From assembly GCA_046593355.1 (NCBI GenBank), contig JBKJNY010000233.1, positions 1 through 64,000 of the forward strand: DNA of 64,000 bases. The letters are read 5' to 3'. This DNA comes from SXOA01 sp046593355. Its GTDB lineage: Bacteria; Planctomycetota; Planctomycetia; Pirellulales; Pirellulaceae. Positions 53,624 through 61,988 of this stretch are shown here, piece by piece. Position 1 is the stretch's first letter; each line of letters opens with the position of its first letter. Below the pieces are notes generated by a model. The model saw nothing but the letters and a program-made list of their open reading frames with translations, did no database searches and was not told the origin of the DNA. A program made the position numbers and the translations under genes.

Positions 53624-54959
53624 CGTTGTTCTCCAGCAAGTTGGGTTTCGCTGCTCGCAGTTTCGCCCGAATGGCTTCCAGACGCTGAGCCAACTCCGCT
53701 TCAAAGCCGCGAGGGACGGGACGGTAGTAGGTGCGTTCGACGCCGAGGTAATCCTGGGCGGCGACGCCCCCTGCTGCGTTGTGGGCGTATTCGTAGTCTT
53801 TGCCATGGCCCAACTGCTTGGCCCCGGCATAATGGCTGTCCCGCAGGTGGACGGGAACCGGAATCAGTCGATTCTCGCGGACATCGGCCCGGGCTTCGCC
53901 AATCGCAATGGTCGAGGCGTTGGACTTCGGCGCGCATGCGAGATAAGTGACGCACTGGGCCAGCGGGAGCTGGGCCTCGGGGAGGCCGATGAACTCGCAG
54001 GCGTGCATGGCTGCCACGGCCAGCGGCAGGGCGTGCGGATCGGCGTTGCCCACGTCCTCGCTGGCCAGAATCACCAGTCGGCGACAGAGGAAACGGATGT
54101 CCTCGCCCGCCTCCAGCATTTTTGCCAGCCAGTAGAGGGACGCATCCGGATCGCTGCCGCGGAGGCTTTTGATGAGGGCGCTGGCCGCGTCGTAATGTTC
54201 GTCCCCCGTAGGATCGTACTGGACGGCTTTCTTCTGGACCGATTCTTCCGCGAGCTGCCGAGTAAATTGCAAAGGACGCTCATCGCTGGAGAGCACGCCA
54301 ATTTCCAATGCCGACAGTGCCCGCCGGGCATCACCATCCGAAACCTCGGCCAGGAAATTGAGGGCGTCGTCGTGCATCACGACTTCGTGCATTCCCAGGC
54401 CGCGGTGCTTATCAGCCAAAGCGCGAAGGAGCAGTGCCGTGATGTCTTCCTTGGAGAGTGCTTGGAACTGGAAAATCTGGCTGCGGCTGACGAGGGCGCT
54501 GTTGACGGCGAAGAAGGGGTTGCTGGTCGTCGCCCCAACGAGCGTGACCACGCCTTCTTCCACGTCTGGCAACAGTGCGTCCTGCTGGGTCTTGTTGAAA
54601 CGGTGAATCTCGTCGATGAAGAGCAGCGTGCGCGTGCCGCCGGAGGCAATGTCGTCGCGGGCTGCATCCAGGATTTCCCGCAGGTCCTTGACGCCGCTCG
54701 CCACCGCGCTGAGCTGCTTGAACTTCTTGCGGCTTTCGGTCGCCATGAGCCGAGCGAGTGTTGTTTTGCCGCTGCCAGGCGGGCCGTAGAAAATCACCGA
54801 GCTCAGGCGATCCGCCTTCAGCAGCCGGCGAAGGAGTTTTCCCTCGCCGAGGAAATGCGTCTGCCCTACGAACTCCTCCAGCCGCGCCGGCCGCATCCGC
54901 GCCGCCAATGGCTGAACGCGAGTGAAGTTGGCTTTCTCGGATTGGGCGAAGAGGGACAT
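53616..54959 (-). CDS. rarA: Replication-associated recombination protein RarA (MgsA)
   Basis: 447 residues from the ATG at 54959; the longer frame upstream is not homologous. AAA+ ATPase acting at stalled replication forks. Walker A is VIFYGPPGSGKTTLARLM, Walker B LLFIDEIHRFNKTQQDAL, sensor VTLVGATTSNPFFAVNSAL, followed by the tetramerisation domain with AASALIKSLRGSDPDASLYW and a C-terminal YEYAHNAAGGVAAQDYLGVE block. All family features are intact. Its stop overlaps the start of the esterase gene by 8 bases; the divergent neighbour is a small protein starting at 55005. Confidence 0.96.
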   Translation of the reverse strand: MSLFAQSEKANFTRVQPLAARMRPARLEEFVGQTHFLGEGKLLRRLLKADRLSSVIFYGPPGSGKTTLARLMATESRKKFKQLSAVASGVKDLREILDAARDDIASGGTRTLLFIDEIHRFNKTQQDALLPDVEEGVVTLVGATTSNPFFAVNSALVSRSQIFQFQALSKEDITALLLRALADKHRGLGMHEVVMHDDALNFLAEVSDGDARRALSALEIGVLSSDERPLQFTRQLAEESVQKKAVQYDPTGDEHYDAASALIKSLRGSDPDASLYWLAKMLEAGEDIRFLCRRLVILASEDVGNADPHALPLAVAAMHACEFIGLPEAQLPLAQCVTYLACAPKSNASTIAIGEARADVRENRLIPVPVHLRDSHYAGAKQLGHGKDYEYAHNAAGGVAAQDYLGVERTYYRPVPRGFEAELAQRLEAIRAKLRAAKPNLLENNDA

Positions 54960-55004
54960 TACCGCATTGTTCCCTTTCGCCAGCCTCATGGCTAGGATGG
55001 AACC

Positions 55005-55307
55005 ATGAGCGAGATTCTGCTGACCACGGCGACTCAGGTGCAGAGCGTTCGCAGCGGCGAGTGGCTCCTCGTGGAAAACCCGTTCCCGGTGCCGCTCGTG
55101 GTTCGCGCCGCGCAGATTACGCGAATCCGGGTTACCCTGAAGCGGCCCGATGGGACTTCCGCCAAGGCGATTGCCGCCATTACCCGGCCGCTGGAGGCTG
55201 CCCAGCGCGAGGCGGGCTACTTCTGCCTGCTGAAGAATCACGATGAAGAGTCTGTTCCGCCTGGGACGGAACTCTGGCTGGATCCGGCGGATTTTCGGGG
55301 GGAGTAA
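55005..55307 (+). CDS. Small hypothetical protein
   Basis: 100 residues, start ATG at 55005, 45 bases from the divergent rarA start. Sequence such as GEWLLVENPFPVPLVVRAAQ and GYFCLLKNHDEESVPPGTEL suggests a small beta-rich domain. No family is recognised, no signal peptide or membrane segment. A double-hairpin repeat begins 4 bases after its stop (55305-55307), which supports it being a real gene, since the other copies lie at stops of genuine genes. Confidence 0.6.
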   Translation: MSEILLTTATQVQSVRSGEWLLVENPFPVPLVVRAAQITRIRVTLKRPDGTSAKAIAAITRPLEAAQREAGYFCLLKNHDEESVPPGTELWLDPADFRGE

Positions 55308-55310
55308 TGT

Positions 55311-55377
55311 AGTCCGCTCACTCCGTGAGCGCGGTATTTCAGGAACGCGGGCCGGCACACGGAGTTTGCAGGCTACT
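55311..55377. repeat. AGT...ACT double-hairpin repeat, copy 5
   Basis: agtccgctcactccgtgagc, then a spacer gcggtatttcaggaacgcgg, then gccggcacacggagtttgca and ggctact. The second hairpin has two changes (gtttgcagg for gtgtgccgg) that weaken its stem. It begins 3 bases after the stop of the small hypothetical gene. Confidence 0.8.
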
Positions 55378-55389
55378 TTGCGGAGGTTA

Positions 55390-56289
55390 CTACGCCCCAA
55401 ACCACTTCTTGATCGAATGCACCGTCGTGGCCCGCCCCGCCCGACCGATGCTGGTGGTAAGCGGAATCTTCTTGGGGCAAACGGCAACGCAGTTCTGGGC
55501 GTTGCCGCAGACCTGGATGCCTCCTTCGTCCATCAGGGCGTCGAGACGCTCGCCGGCGTTGTTCTGCCCGGTGGGATGGGTGTTAAAGAGCATGGCCTGG
55601 CTGATGGCGTGAGCGCCGATGAAGGCCTTGTCATAGGTGGCGGCACGGCGATTCTCGAATTGCTCGTCGGTTTCGCCGTCGTGCCGCTCGACTTCGGTTT
55701 TGATGTACTGCGGGCAGGCGTCCAGGCAGCAGCCGCAGCTCATGCACTCGGAGAGAGGGTATGCCTTCTCCTGATCTTCGGGGCTTTGCCGCGGGCCGGG
55801 GCCCATGTCGATATAGCCATCGACGGGAATCCACGCTTTGACCTTCTGCAGGCCGCGGAAGAGGCGGCCGCGGTCGACGACCAGATCACGGACGACGGGG
55901 AATTTGGTCATCGGCTGGATCTCAATCTCGCCGGCGCGATCCGCCAGCAGCTTATCCACCAAGGCCGAGCAGCTCTGCCGCACCTTGCCGTTGATAACCA
56001 TCGTGCAAGCGCCGCAGACTTCTTCCAGGCAGTTGCAGTCCCAGGCGACCGGGGCGACCCTTTTGCCGTCGCTGGCCGTGGCCCTGGCCGCGACCCGCTG
56101 CAGCACGCTGATCACGTTCATGTCCGGCTCGTACTTCACCTTATGCCGCTCCCAATAGCTGGGCTGGCCGGGACCGTCCTGGCGGAGGACGCGAACCTCG
56201 AAGGAGTCCGGCGTGGCGTGGCTGTGTCCGTCATGGCCGTGATCGGCGGAAGCTGCGGTTTCGGAATGGCCGTTGGGAGTGTGGGACAT
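55390..56289 (-). CDS. sdhB: Succinate dehydrogenase iron-sulfur subunit
   Basis: 299 residues from the ATG at 56289 (MSHTPNGHSE). Carries electrons from FAD to the quinone. Cysteines for the 2Fe-2S cluster are in WDCNCLEEVCGACTMVINGK; the 4Fe-4S motif is ECMSCGCCLDACPQY; the 3Fe-4S/second motif is QNCVAVCPKKIPLTTS. The N-terminal 30 residues (GHSETAASADHGHDGHSHAT) are an unusual His/Asp-rich extension that may bind metal. The last third has a long insert before the final Cys set. It is separated from sdhA by a HEPN gene and a small gene, although all lie on the same strand. Confidence 0.95.
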   Translation of the reverse strand: MSHTPNGHSETAASADHGHDGHSHATPDSFEVRVLRQDGPGQPSYWERHKVKYEPDMNVISVLQRVAARATASDGKRVAPVAWDCNCLEEVCGACTMVINGKVRQSCSALVDKLLADRAGEIEIQPMTKFPVVRDLVVDRGRLFRGLQKVKAWIPVDGYIDMGPGPRQSPEDQEKAYPLSECMSCGCCLDACPQYIKTEVERHDGETDEQFENRRAATYDKAFIGAHAISQAMLFNTHPTGQNNAGERLDALMDEGGIQVCGNAQNCVAVCPKKIPLTTSIGRAGRATTVHSIKKWFGA

Positions 56290-56333
56290 GAAGAACCTGA
56301 ATGAGCAGCGAGGCGTTCGCTGCGGGTTGGTCG

Positions 56334-56603
56334 CTAGATGAGAACTTTGATTTCTTCGGGGGAACGACAAATCGTGAGCGAAACTCGATTCCAAACTTTC
56401 TTGGGCAGCTTTGCTTGCAGTACCTTCCAAACTAGATCGTGCTTTTCCTTGGTTCGCAGGCCGTCGAATTTTCTGCTGACAATCACCAGGTGGATGCTAT
56501 CTTCGGGGCCGTCGGATACGTCGACGGAGTCGTCAATGTCGCCAAAACTGCTGGCTTTGAGCACGTCGTGAATTGTTTGCTTTGCCGAGTCTGCCGCCGC
56601 CAT
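56334..56603 (-). CDS. Small protein, possibly BolA-like, in the sdh operon
   Basis: 89 residues. The core SIHLVIVSRKFDGLRTKEKH followed by DLVWKVLQAKLPKK loosely resembles the BolA fold, where HFxVxIVSxxFEGxxxxxRHxxV is typical, but the characteristic BolA His/Cys positions are only partly matched. It lies 12 bases from the HEPN gene upstream and 44 bases before sdhB, so the two are inserted as a unit. It could be a partner of the HEPN protein (a MNT- or antitoxin-like role) or an iron-related accessory. I hold both possibilities open. Confidence 0.5.
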   Translation of the reverse strand: MAAADSAKQTIHDVLKASSFGDIDDSVDVSDGPEDSIHLVIVSRKFDGLRTKEKHDLVWKVLQAKLPKKVWNRVSLTICRSPEEIKVLI

Positions 56604-56615
56604 TTTGCTGCTCCC

Positions 56616-57062
56616 TTAACCTACGTTGGCTGCAATCCATCTTACCAAGGATTCCACCGATTCGATAAAGTCCTCAGCTTCCTCTCGCGTCGTATACGTT
56701 GCGGCATACCTCCACGCAGGCATCCATTCATTGACCCGGTTGAAGTGCGGCCACGCCTTCTCGTTTTGCCGCAACCGGTCGAGCCCTCCCGCCAACTTAA
56801 AGAGCGGCTCGATTTGATGCGTGAAAACCGAAGAGGAACTTGCAAGCTGCCGTTTCGTCTTCAATACCTCCTCAAGCTCCCTCAACGTATGACAACTATT
56901 CTTGAGCATCAACTGTTTCTTCAGCAGACACTCCACCGCATACCCGGCAAGATACATCGCCCCGCGCCACCTTTTCTTCTGGATTAGGGACTTGGCATCG
57001 TCCAGCCGATGAATACTTGCCTTTCCTTGTTCGGTTACTCCTGAAAAATGGTCCTTCGCCAT
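56616..57062 (-). CDS. HEPN-domain protein inserted in the sdh operon
   Basis: 148 residues, all alpha. WRGAMYLAGYAVECLLKKQL matches the second helix of HEPN domains (A...aYaxE..lK), and later HQIEPLFKLAGGLDRLRQNE and EWMPAWRYAATYTTREEAED match the third and fourth helices. No Rx4-6H catalytic motif is visible, so RNase activity is doubtful; it may be of the nucleotidyltransferase-associated non-catalytic type. HEPN proteins mostly act in toxin-antitoxin or defence modules. It lies 18 bases downstream of sdhA and 12 before the BolA-like small gene. Confidence 0.75.
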   Translation of the reverse strand: MAKDHFSGVTEQGKASIHRLDDAKSLIQKKRWRGAMYLAGYAVECLLKKQLMLKNSCHTLRELEEVLKTKRQLASSSSVFTHQIEPLFKLAGGLDRLRQNEKAWPHFNRVNEWMPAWRYAATYTTREEAEDFIESVESLVRWIAANVG

Positions 57063-57080
57063 GGAAATGAACTTCGAGAA

Positions 57081-59093
57081 TTAGTGCGAGCCAACCGCCG
57101 CTGCCTTTCCCCCAACCGCTCCGTTGCCTTTGCCGTTCGACGCGGCATCTTTCACTGCCTGCCGTTCCTTCCAGACTTTTTCAATCTCGTCGGAACCAAC
57201 CAGGCCGTACAGCCGCGGGCGCGGAGGGATAAGGGAGGTATCGACGTCCTCGTAGGTGATTTCCACGTCGTCCCCGGCCCAACTGGCCACGGTTGACTTC
57301 AGCCATTTCTGGTTGTTTTTGTCGAACGTGTCACACCAGGCTTCGGCTTCCTTCCGCCGCTCAGCGGGGTCGGTGGCTTTCAGACCAGACATGGCGAAAG
57401 CCGGCTTGTAGTGAGCGCCGCGGCATTCGTCCCGCTGCAACGCACCTTTCAAGATGGTCAGGGCGAGCGGGAACATATCGATGAGGGCCTTGGTGAAGAC
57501 GACGTTTTGGTTCGTCCAGTTGCCGGTATCGGACAGCGAACACTTCTTGGCTCGGGCGTAGAGTTCATGTGTTTTGCCCAGGGCATCCTCAAGCTGGTCG
57601 TTGCGTCGCACGACCGTGGCCGCCTTGGTCATGAGCTCGCCCAACTCCTGGTGAATCAGGTACGGGTTCTCACCGCCGCCGGAACGCTTGAGCAAGGCAT
57701 CATGCCGCGATTTGTGCTGTTTGACGGCACCTTCAAAGAGCGATGAAGGCAAATCGGCTGCCGTTTGCTTTTGCCCCTTGAGGAGCGTCTCGATGCCCGG
57801 CGCGGTGATCAGGCCGCTGAAGATGCAGGAGAGAAGCGAGTTCGCACCGAGGCGATTTGCACCGTGATACTGGTAGTCGCACTCGCCGATGGCGTATAGG
57901 CCGGGGATATTGGTGACCTGATTCTGCGGTGAGCCAACCTGTAAACCACCTTCACTATTCTTCTTGTAATCGACCCACAGTCCGCCCATCGAGTAATGGA
58001 CGGCTGGGAAAATCTTCATGGGCGTAGTGCGGGGATCAACGCCCTGGAATTTCTCGTAGATGTCGAGAATTCCACCGAGCTTGCGGTCGAGTTCTTTTTT
58101 GGAAATGTGCGTCAGGTCGAGATAGACCGCGAGGCGATCCTTCTCAACGCTCAGCCCTTCGTTGACACAGATGTCGAAGATCTCGCGGGTGGCGATGTCC
58201 CGTGGCACGAGGTTCTTGTACTTGGGGTAACGCTCTTCCAGGAAATAAAAGCGGTCCCCTTCGGGAATGGTCAGCGGATCGCGCGGATCCTGCGGCTTGC
58301 GGGGAACCCAAACGCGGCCCCCTTCGCCGCGGGCCGATTCGCTCATCAAACGGAGCTTGTCCGCGCCGGGAATGGCCGTGGGATGGACTTGAATGAACTC
58401 CGCATTGCCGAATTTTGCCCCCACCTGAAAACAGCGACTCGCGGCGGAGCCCGTGCAGACCATCGACATCGTAGAGCGGCCGTAGATGAGGCCCGGGCCG
58501 CCGCTGCCGACGATCACGGCATCGGCGGGGAACGAGCGAATCTCCATCGTCACCAGGTCTTGTCCCACGCAGCCGCGGCAGACCCCGTTGTCGTCGAGGA
58601 CGGGGCCGAGAAAATCCCAAAACTCGTATTTCTTGATTTTGCCTTCCGTCTCCCAACGGCGGACCTGCTCATCCAGGGCATACAACAGTTGCTGGCCGGT
58701 GGTCGCGCCGGCGAAAGCCGTCCGTTTGAACATCGTGCCTCCGAACCGCCGGCGGTCGATGAATCCTTCCGGCGTGCGATTGAAAGTGACGCCTAGACGG
58801 TCGAGCAATTCGATGATTTTCGGACCCCAGAAGGACATTTCCTTCACCGGCGGCTGATGCTGCAGAAAATCGCCGCCGTAGACCGTGTCGTCGAAGTGCA
58901 GCCACTCGCTGTCCCCCTGCTGCCGCGTCACGTCGTTGCAACTGTTGATGCCCCCCTGGGCGCAGACACTGTGCGAACGTTTCACCGGGACCAGGCTCAT
59001 CATGTCCACTTCGATGCCGAGTTCGGCGAGCTTCATCGCGGCAGCCAAACCAGCCAGTCCGCCGCCGACAACCATGACACGTTGCTTAGCCAT
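57081..59093 (-). CDS. sdhA: Succinate dehydrogenase flavoprotein subunit
   Basis: 670 residues, the long B-type form. The FAD fold is VMVVGGGLAGLAAAMKLAEL; the covalent flavin His is in VKRSHSVCAQGGINS. Substrate residues lie in FIQVHPTAIPGADKLRLMSE with the following SARGEGGRVWVP, and HYSMGGLWVDYKKNSEGG. It oxidises succinate to fumarate at the inner membrane. The C-terminus is extended and Gly/Lys-rich (SNGKGNGAVGGKAA). It lies 54 bases after sdhC and 18 before the HEPN gene. The family matches planctomycete and Bacteroides enzymes. Confidence 0.96.
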   Translation of the reverse strand: MAKQRVMVVGGGLAGLAAAMKLAELGIEVDMMSLVPVKRSHSVCAQGGINSCNDVTRQQGDSEWLHFDDTVYGGDFLQHQPPVKEMSFWGPKIIELLDRLGVTFNRTPEGFIDRRRFGGTMFKRTAFAGATTGQQLLYALDEQVRRWETEGKIKKYEFWDFLGPVLDDNGVCRGCVGQDLVTMEIRSFPADAVIVGSGGPGLIYGRSTMSMVCTGSAASRCFQVGAKFGNAEFIQVHPTAIPGADKLRLMSESARGEGGRVWVPRKPQDPRDPLTIPEGDRFYFLEERYPKYKNLVPRDIATREIFDICVNEGLSVEKDRLAVYLDLTHISKKELDRKLGGILDIYEKFQGVDPRTTPMKIFPAVHYSMGGLWVDYKKNSEGGLQVGSPQNQVTNIPGLYAIGECDYQYHGANRLGANSLLSCIFSGLITAPGIETLLKGQKQTAADLPSSLFEGAVKQHKSRHDALLKRSGGGENPYLIHQELGELMTKAATVVRRNDQLEDALGKTHELYARAKKCSLSDTGNWTNQNVVFTKALIDMFPLALTILKGALQRDECRGAHYKPAFAMSGLKATDPAERRKEAEAWCDTFDKNNQKWLKSTVASWAGDDVEITYEDVDTSLIPPRPRLYGLVGSDEIEKVWKERQAVKDAASNGKGNGAVGGKAAAVGSH

Positions 59094-59147
59094 TGAAAGA
59101 GGTCAGAGGTTAGAGGGGGGAGGTCAGGGAAAGAAGGCAGTAGGCAG

Positions 59148-59996
59148 TCAGTCGCTGGTTTTGGGGGCAGCGGACTTGTCGGAGCTGGTGGTTTCTTTAG
59201 GAAGAGCCATTTTGTGTTCGTCACGGGTGACCTCGCCGGATTCAAGCTTTGACTTGAACATCTTGTCTTCTTCCTGCCGGGCGTGAACGGGGTCGACAAC
59301 GGCCGCGAAGCCGCCGAGGGCACCCATTCCCACGGCGGCGAGCAGAACTCCAAAGATCGCGCAGGCATAATCCGCCCGGCGCTGAGATTGCGGCGTGACC
59401 CAAATTCCCCAGGTGATGCCGAAAGTCCAAACGCCGTTGGCAAGGTGGAAGACGCATGAAAGGACGCCAATTGCGTACAGCACCGGCACGATCAGGTTCA
59501 TCCGCATGGCTTCCGCGCCTGTGGAGGCGGCATTGAATGCCCTAAACTTTCCCCCGCCCAGCGGCTGGGCCACGTTCTGCATCCACCAGTCATTGTGGAA
59601 CCAACCGTGCATGTGAAAGACGTGCCAGGCGATGAAAACGAATGCAATCATGCCCGTCGCCCGTTGCAGCGTGTACCGGATGTTGCTCGTGTATTTATAG
59701 CTGCTGCTATTGGGAAGGCCGCCGCGGATAATCACGACGCCGAAGATGGCGTGAAAGAGGAGCGGAATGAAGATGAAGACCCATTCGATCACCCACAGAA
59801 CCTTGCCGGGGCTGTGGATGGAGTAAACCAGCTTCTGAAAAGCGTTGGGACTGTCCAGCACGGCGGCATTCGCCAGCAAATGCACCACCATGTACGCGCC
59901 GACGGGAATCAGGCCGGAAAGAGAGTGCAGCCGGCGGATCAGGAACTCGTTACGCGCCAGGTAGTTAGCGCCCGCAGCAGGGGTTTCCGCTTTCAC
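59148..59996 (-). CDS. sdhC: Succinate dehydrogenase cytochrome b subunit
   Basis: 282 residues with five membrane helices, the single large anchor of B-type enzymes. Heme-binding histidines are likely in RRLHSLSGLIPVGAYMVVHL, LFHAIFGVVII, FIAWHVFHMHGWF and CVFHLANGVWTFGITWG. The C-terminal 50 residues are a charged cytoplasmic tail (EEDKMFKSKLESGEVTRDEH). It anchors SdhA/B and passes electrons to menaquinone. First gene of the operon; the 197 bases upstream hold its promoter but I cannot place it. Confidence 0.95.
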   Translation of the reverse strand: MKAETPAAGANYLARNEFLIRRLHSLSGLIPVGAYMVVHLLANAAVLDSPNAFQKLVYSIHSPGKVLWVIEWVFIFIPLLFHAIFGVVIIRGGLPNSSSYKYTSNIRYTLQRATGMIAFVFIAWHVFHMHGWFHNDWWMQNVAQPLGGGKFRAFNAASTGAEAMRMNLIVPVLYAIGVLSCVFHLANGVWTFGITWGIWVTPQSQRRADYACAIFGVLLAAVGMGALGGFAAVVDPVHARQEEDKMFKSKLESGEVTRDEHKMALPKETTSSDKSAAPKTSD

Positions 59997-60193
59997 GAAG
60001 ACCTTTCCAGAGGGGCGGCCCTAGGATCGCCGCCGCCGAAAGCAAAAAAGAGGCCCCGGCAGCCGCATTTGGCCGTCCAGCCAGGCGTGAAAATCGATTC
60101 TCGTCCACACCCCCAGTAGTATAGGGAAGGGGTGGGCGCTGGCAACGGGGTTAGGGTGGGCCGAATCGGCTCAAAGCGTCTGTTCACGTCCCG

Positions 60194-60616
60194 TTAGGGC
60201 TTCGACCAATCTTTGATGGCTAGTCCAGGGACAAGTTGGAAGTCACGTACATTTCGCGTGACCACGGTACATCCGAACTCAAGCGCTATCGACGCAATCC
60301 GCAGGTCGTTTCCACTGACGCCAAGCTTCATCCTTTTGAGCTGCTCGAATCGAGCAATTGCGCCTACGGTGAAATTCAGAATCGGCAGATGCGACAAGGA
60401 TAGTACGCACTTTCCCAGGCGACCATAAGCATCCGACAATTCTTGCGGAGTCTTCGCCGTCCGAACTCGCGTAAACCAAGACGATATCTGTTCGTCAATC
60501 GAGATGACCGAGATGGCAACCTCCAGCGGTTGCCGGCGCGCCAAATGACCCGCGACCGTCGAGTCAAGCCGCTCATGGAGTGACAGAATATCGGTGTCTA
60601 AAACGTAGCGAATCAT
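60194..60616 (-). CDS. PIN-domain toxin (VapC-like)
   Basis: 140 residues. PIN-domain residues are MIRYVLDTDILSLHE (first Asp), an E near ISVISIDEQISSW, and GVSGNDLRIASIALEFGCTV with TRNVRDFQLVPGL, giving the acidic cluster that binds a metal for RNase activity. VapC toxins usually cleave tRNA or rRNA. It overlaps the upstream gene by 4 bases (ATGA), the usual toxin-antitoxin coupling, but the upstream partner is not a VapB-type AbrB or RHH protein. The gene is next to the sdh operon but faces it tail on and is independent. Confidence 0.9.
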   Translation of the reverse strand: MIRYVLDTDILSLHERLDSTVAGHLARRQPLEVAISVISIDEQISSWFTRVRTAKTPQELSDAYGRLGKCVLSLSHLPILNFTVGAIARFEQLKRMKLGVSGNDLRIASIALEFGCTVVTRNVRDFQLVPGLAIKDWSKP

Positions 60617-60915
60617 GTCGCGGCATCGTCCAGATCACGCCGCAGTCGATATTCTCGAATTTCGGCCTGCCACTCATCAAAATGAGGGTCATCCTTGTAG
60701 ATTCCCGCAATCTGTAGCCACGGGTTCTCGGTCTTTGCGACCGGATACAAGACTGCGATTTCGCCGCCGCCAGCAAGCTGCTTGTCGATTTTCTCACGAA
60801 CCTTGTTTACCGCTTCTTCTGAGGTTTTCCCCTCGGCAGAAAACGAAATGCCAATCGTGCTTTGGGCACGGAAAAGGTTTTCGCCAATGAGTTCAACAGT
60901 TACTGGGGCTGTCAT
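60613..60915 (-). CDS. HicB-like antitoxin candidate partner of VapC
   Basis: 100 residues. MTAPVTVELIGENLFRAQST, then GISFSAEGKTSEEAVNKVRE with KIDKQLAGGGEIAVLYPV, resembles the partial RNase-H-like fold of HicB-type antitoxins (a strand pair, then a helix with EEAxxxxREKI). It sits directly upstream of the PIN toxin with a 4-base overlap. The C-terminal 40 residues (KTENPWLQIAGIYKDDPHFD) would bind the toxin. VapC partnered by a HicB-like protein is unusual. No DNA-binding domain is seen, so autoregulation is unclear. Confidence 0.65.
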   Translation of the reverse strand: MTAPVTVELIGENLFRAQSTIGISFSAEGKTSEEAVNKVREKIDKQLAGGGEIAVLYPVAKTENPWLQIAGIYKDDPHFDEWQAEIREYRLRRDLDDAAT

Positions 60916-60968
60916 GGGATTCCTCCGCAGGCACCCCTAATCATACACACTGGGGCAATGTTACGTCA

Positions 60969-61916
60969 TCAGTTTTTTTGCAGCCACAGGCTGCCGCCGC
61001 TCTTCATCGCGAGGGGGATTTCCACCTGAATTTGCTCCGCATGATAGCGATACCAGAGCGTGTTCATAAAGCAGATTTTGAAGGCCCGGTTGTACTGCAA
61101 GAATGCCCGCAGCAGATAGGCTTCGTTCCAGGACCAGCCTTCATAAACCCAGCGTTCAGGATACTCGAAGGGATAAAAGATGTCGTGGAAATGGACCAGC
61201 ACGCCGCTCTTCAGCACCGGCAGAACCTGGAACAGCAAGAAATTGAGGTCGCTGTTGACCTTGGAAACATGCGACGAATCGATGAGTAGAATGTCTCCTG
61301 GATTGAGGGCCTGAAAATACTCCGGCGGGAGGCTGCGAACGTCCTTGTTCAGCAGATCCACGCGCTCGCGGTCCTCCGGTGTGATCGCTTGCAGAAATCG
61401 CTCGGGCTCGGGCTCAATGAACGTGCAGCGGATCTGGTTTTCAAAGAATCGCTCATTGGTGTCGAGAATCACGCAGGACGAAAATCCCGATCCAACTTCA
61501 ATGATCCGCGCGGGCCGGAAATGCCGCATCATGCAGTACAGGAAAATGGCGTCACCATACGGATACCAGCCGTTATCGGTGTAATACCGCCGGCCTTCTT
61601 GTTTCGCGACGGGAAAATCGGCAGCGAGAAAGAAGGGCTTCCACTGGTTGAACAAATCCTGCTGCCCGGCCTCATTCAAATCGATGCCGGCGAGCTCGCG
61701 CGGAATATTCTTGAAGATGGCGTCGTGATGGAGGCGGACTTCTTCCAGGTTGGCGATGGTGGAATAGTAATGACCGGGGGCAAAATGATGCCCCGTTGCC
61801 AATTGCGCGTTTTCCGCGGTCAGCCTCTGAACTTCCGACTGCCACTGCAACTTTTCCGCTTTCAACTCCCGTCGGCTCTTCCTGTTTGACCTGAATAATC
61901 CGAGCATGGTGAGCAT
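60969..61916 (-). CDS. Class I SAM-dependent methyltransferase
   Basis: 315 residues. The SAM-binding Gly motif IIEVGSGFSSCVILD is clear, with motif post-I acid at FIEPEP, and motif IV LNPGDILLIDSSHVSKVNSD. The N-terminal 50 residues are helical (SRRELKAEKLQWQSEVQRLT) and could form a coiled coil. A catalytic-looking VHFHDIFYPFEYPERWVYEG follows. It resembles planctomycete CmcI-like or sugar-modifying methyltransferases; substrate unknown. Start ATG at 61916; the first Met codons MLTML leave a choice of starts. Confidence 0.85.
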   Translation of the reverse strand: MLTMLGLFRSNRKSRRELKAEKLQWQSEVQRLTAENAQLATGHHFAPGHYYSTIANLEEVRLHHDAIFKNIPRELAGIDLNEAGQQDLFNQWKPFFLAADFPVAKQEGRRYYTDNGWYPYGDAIFLYCMMRHFRPARIIEVGSGFSSCVILDTNERFFENQIRCTFIEPEPERFLQAITPEDRERVDLLNKDVRSLPPEYFQALNPGDILLIDSSHVSKVNSDLNFLLFQVLPVLKSGVLVHFHDIFYPFEYPERWVYEGWSWNEAYLLRAFLQYNRAFKICFMNTLWYRYHAEQIQVEIPLAMKSGGSLWLQKN

Positions 61917-61988
61917 CTCCTCTCTGACGCTAAATCCTCTTGGCCCCGCGAGTTATAGCAGAGGCGCGCCCGACGATTAACCCCATTT

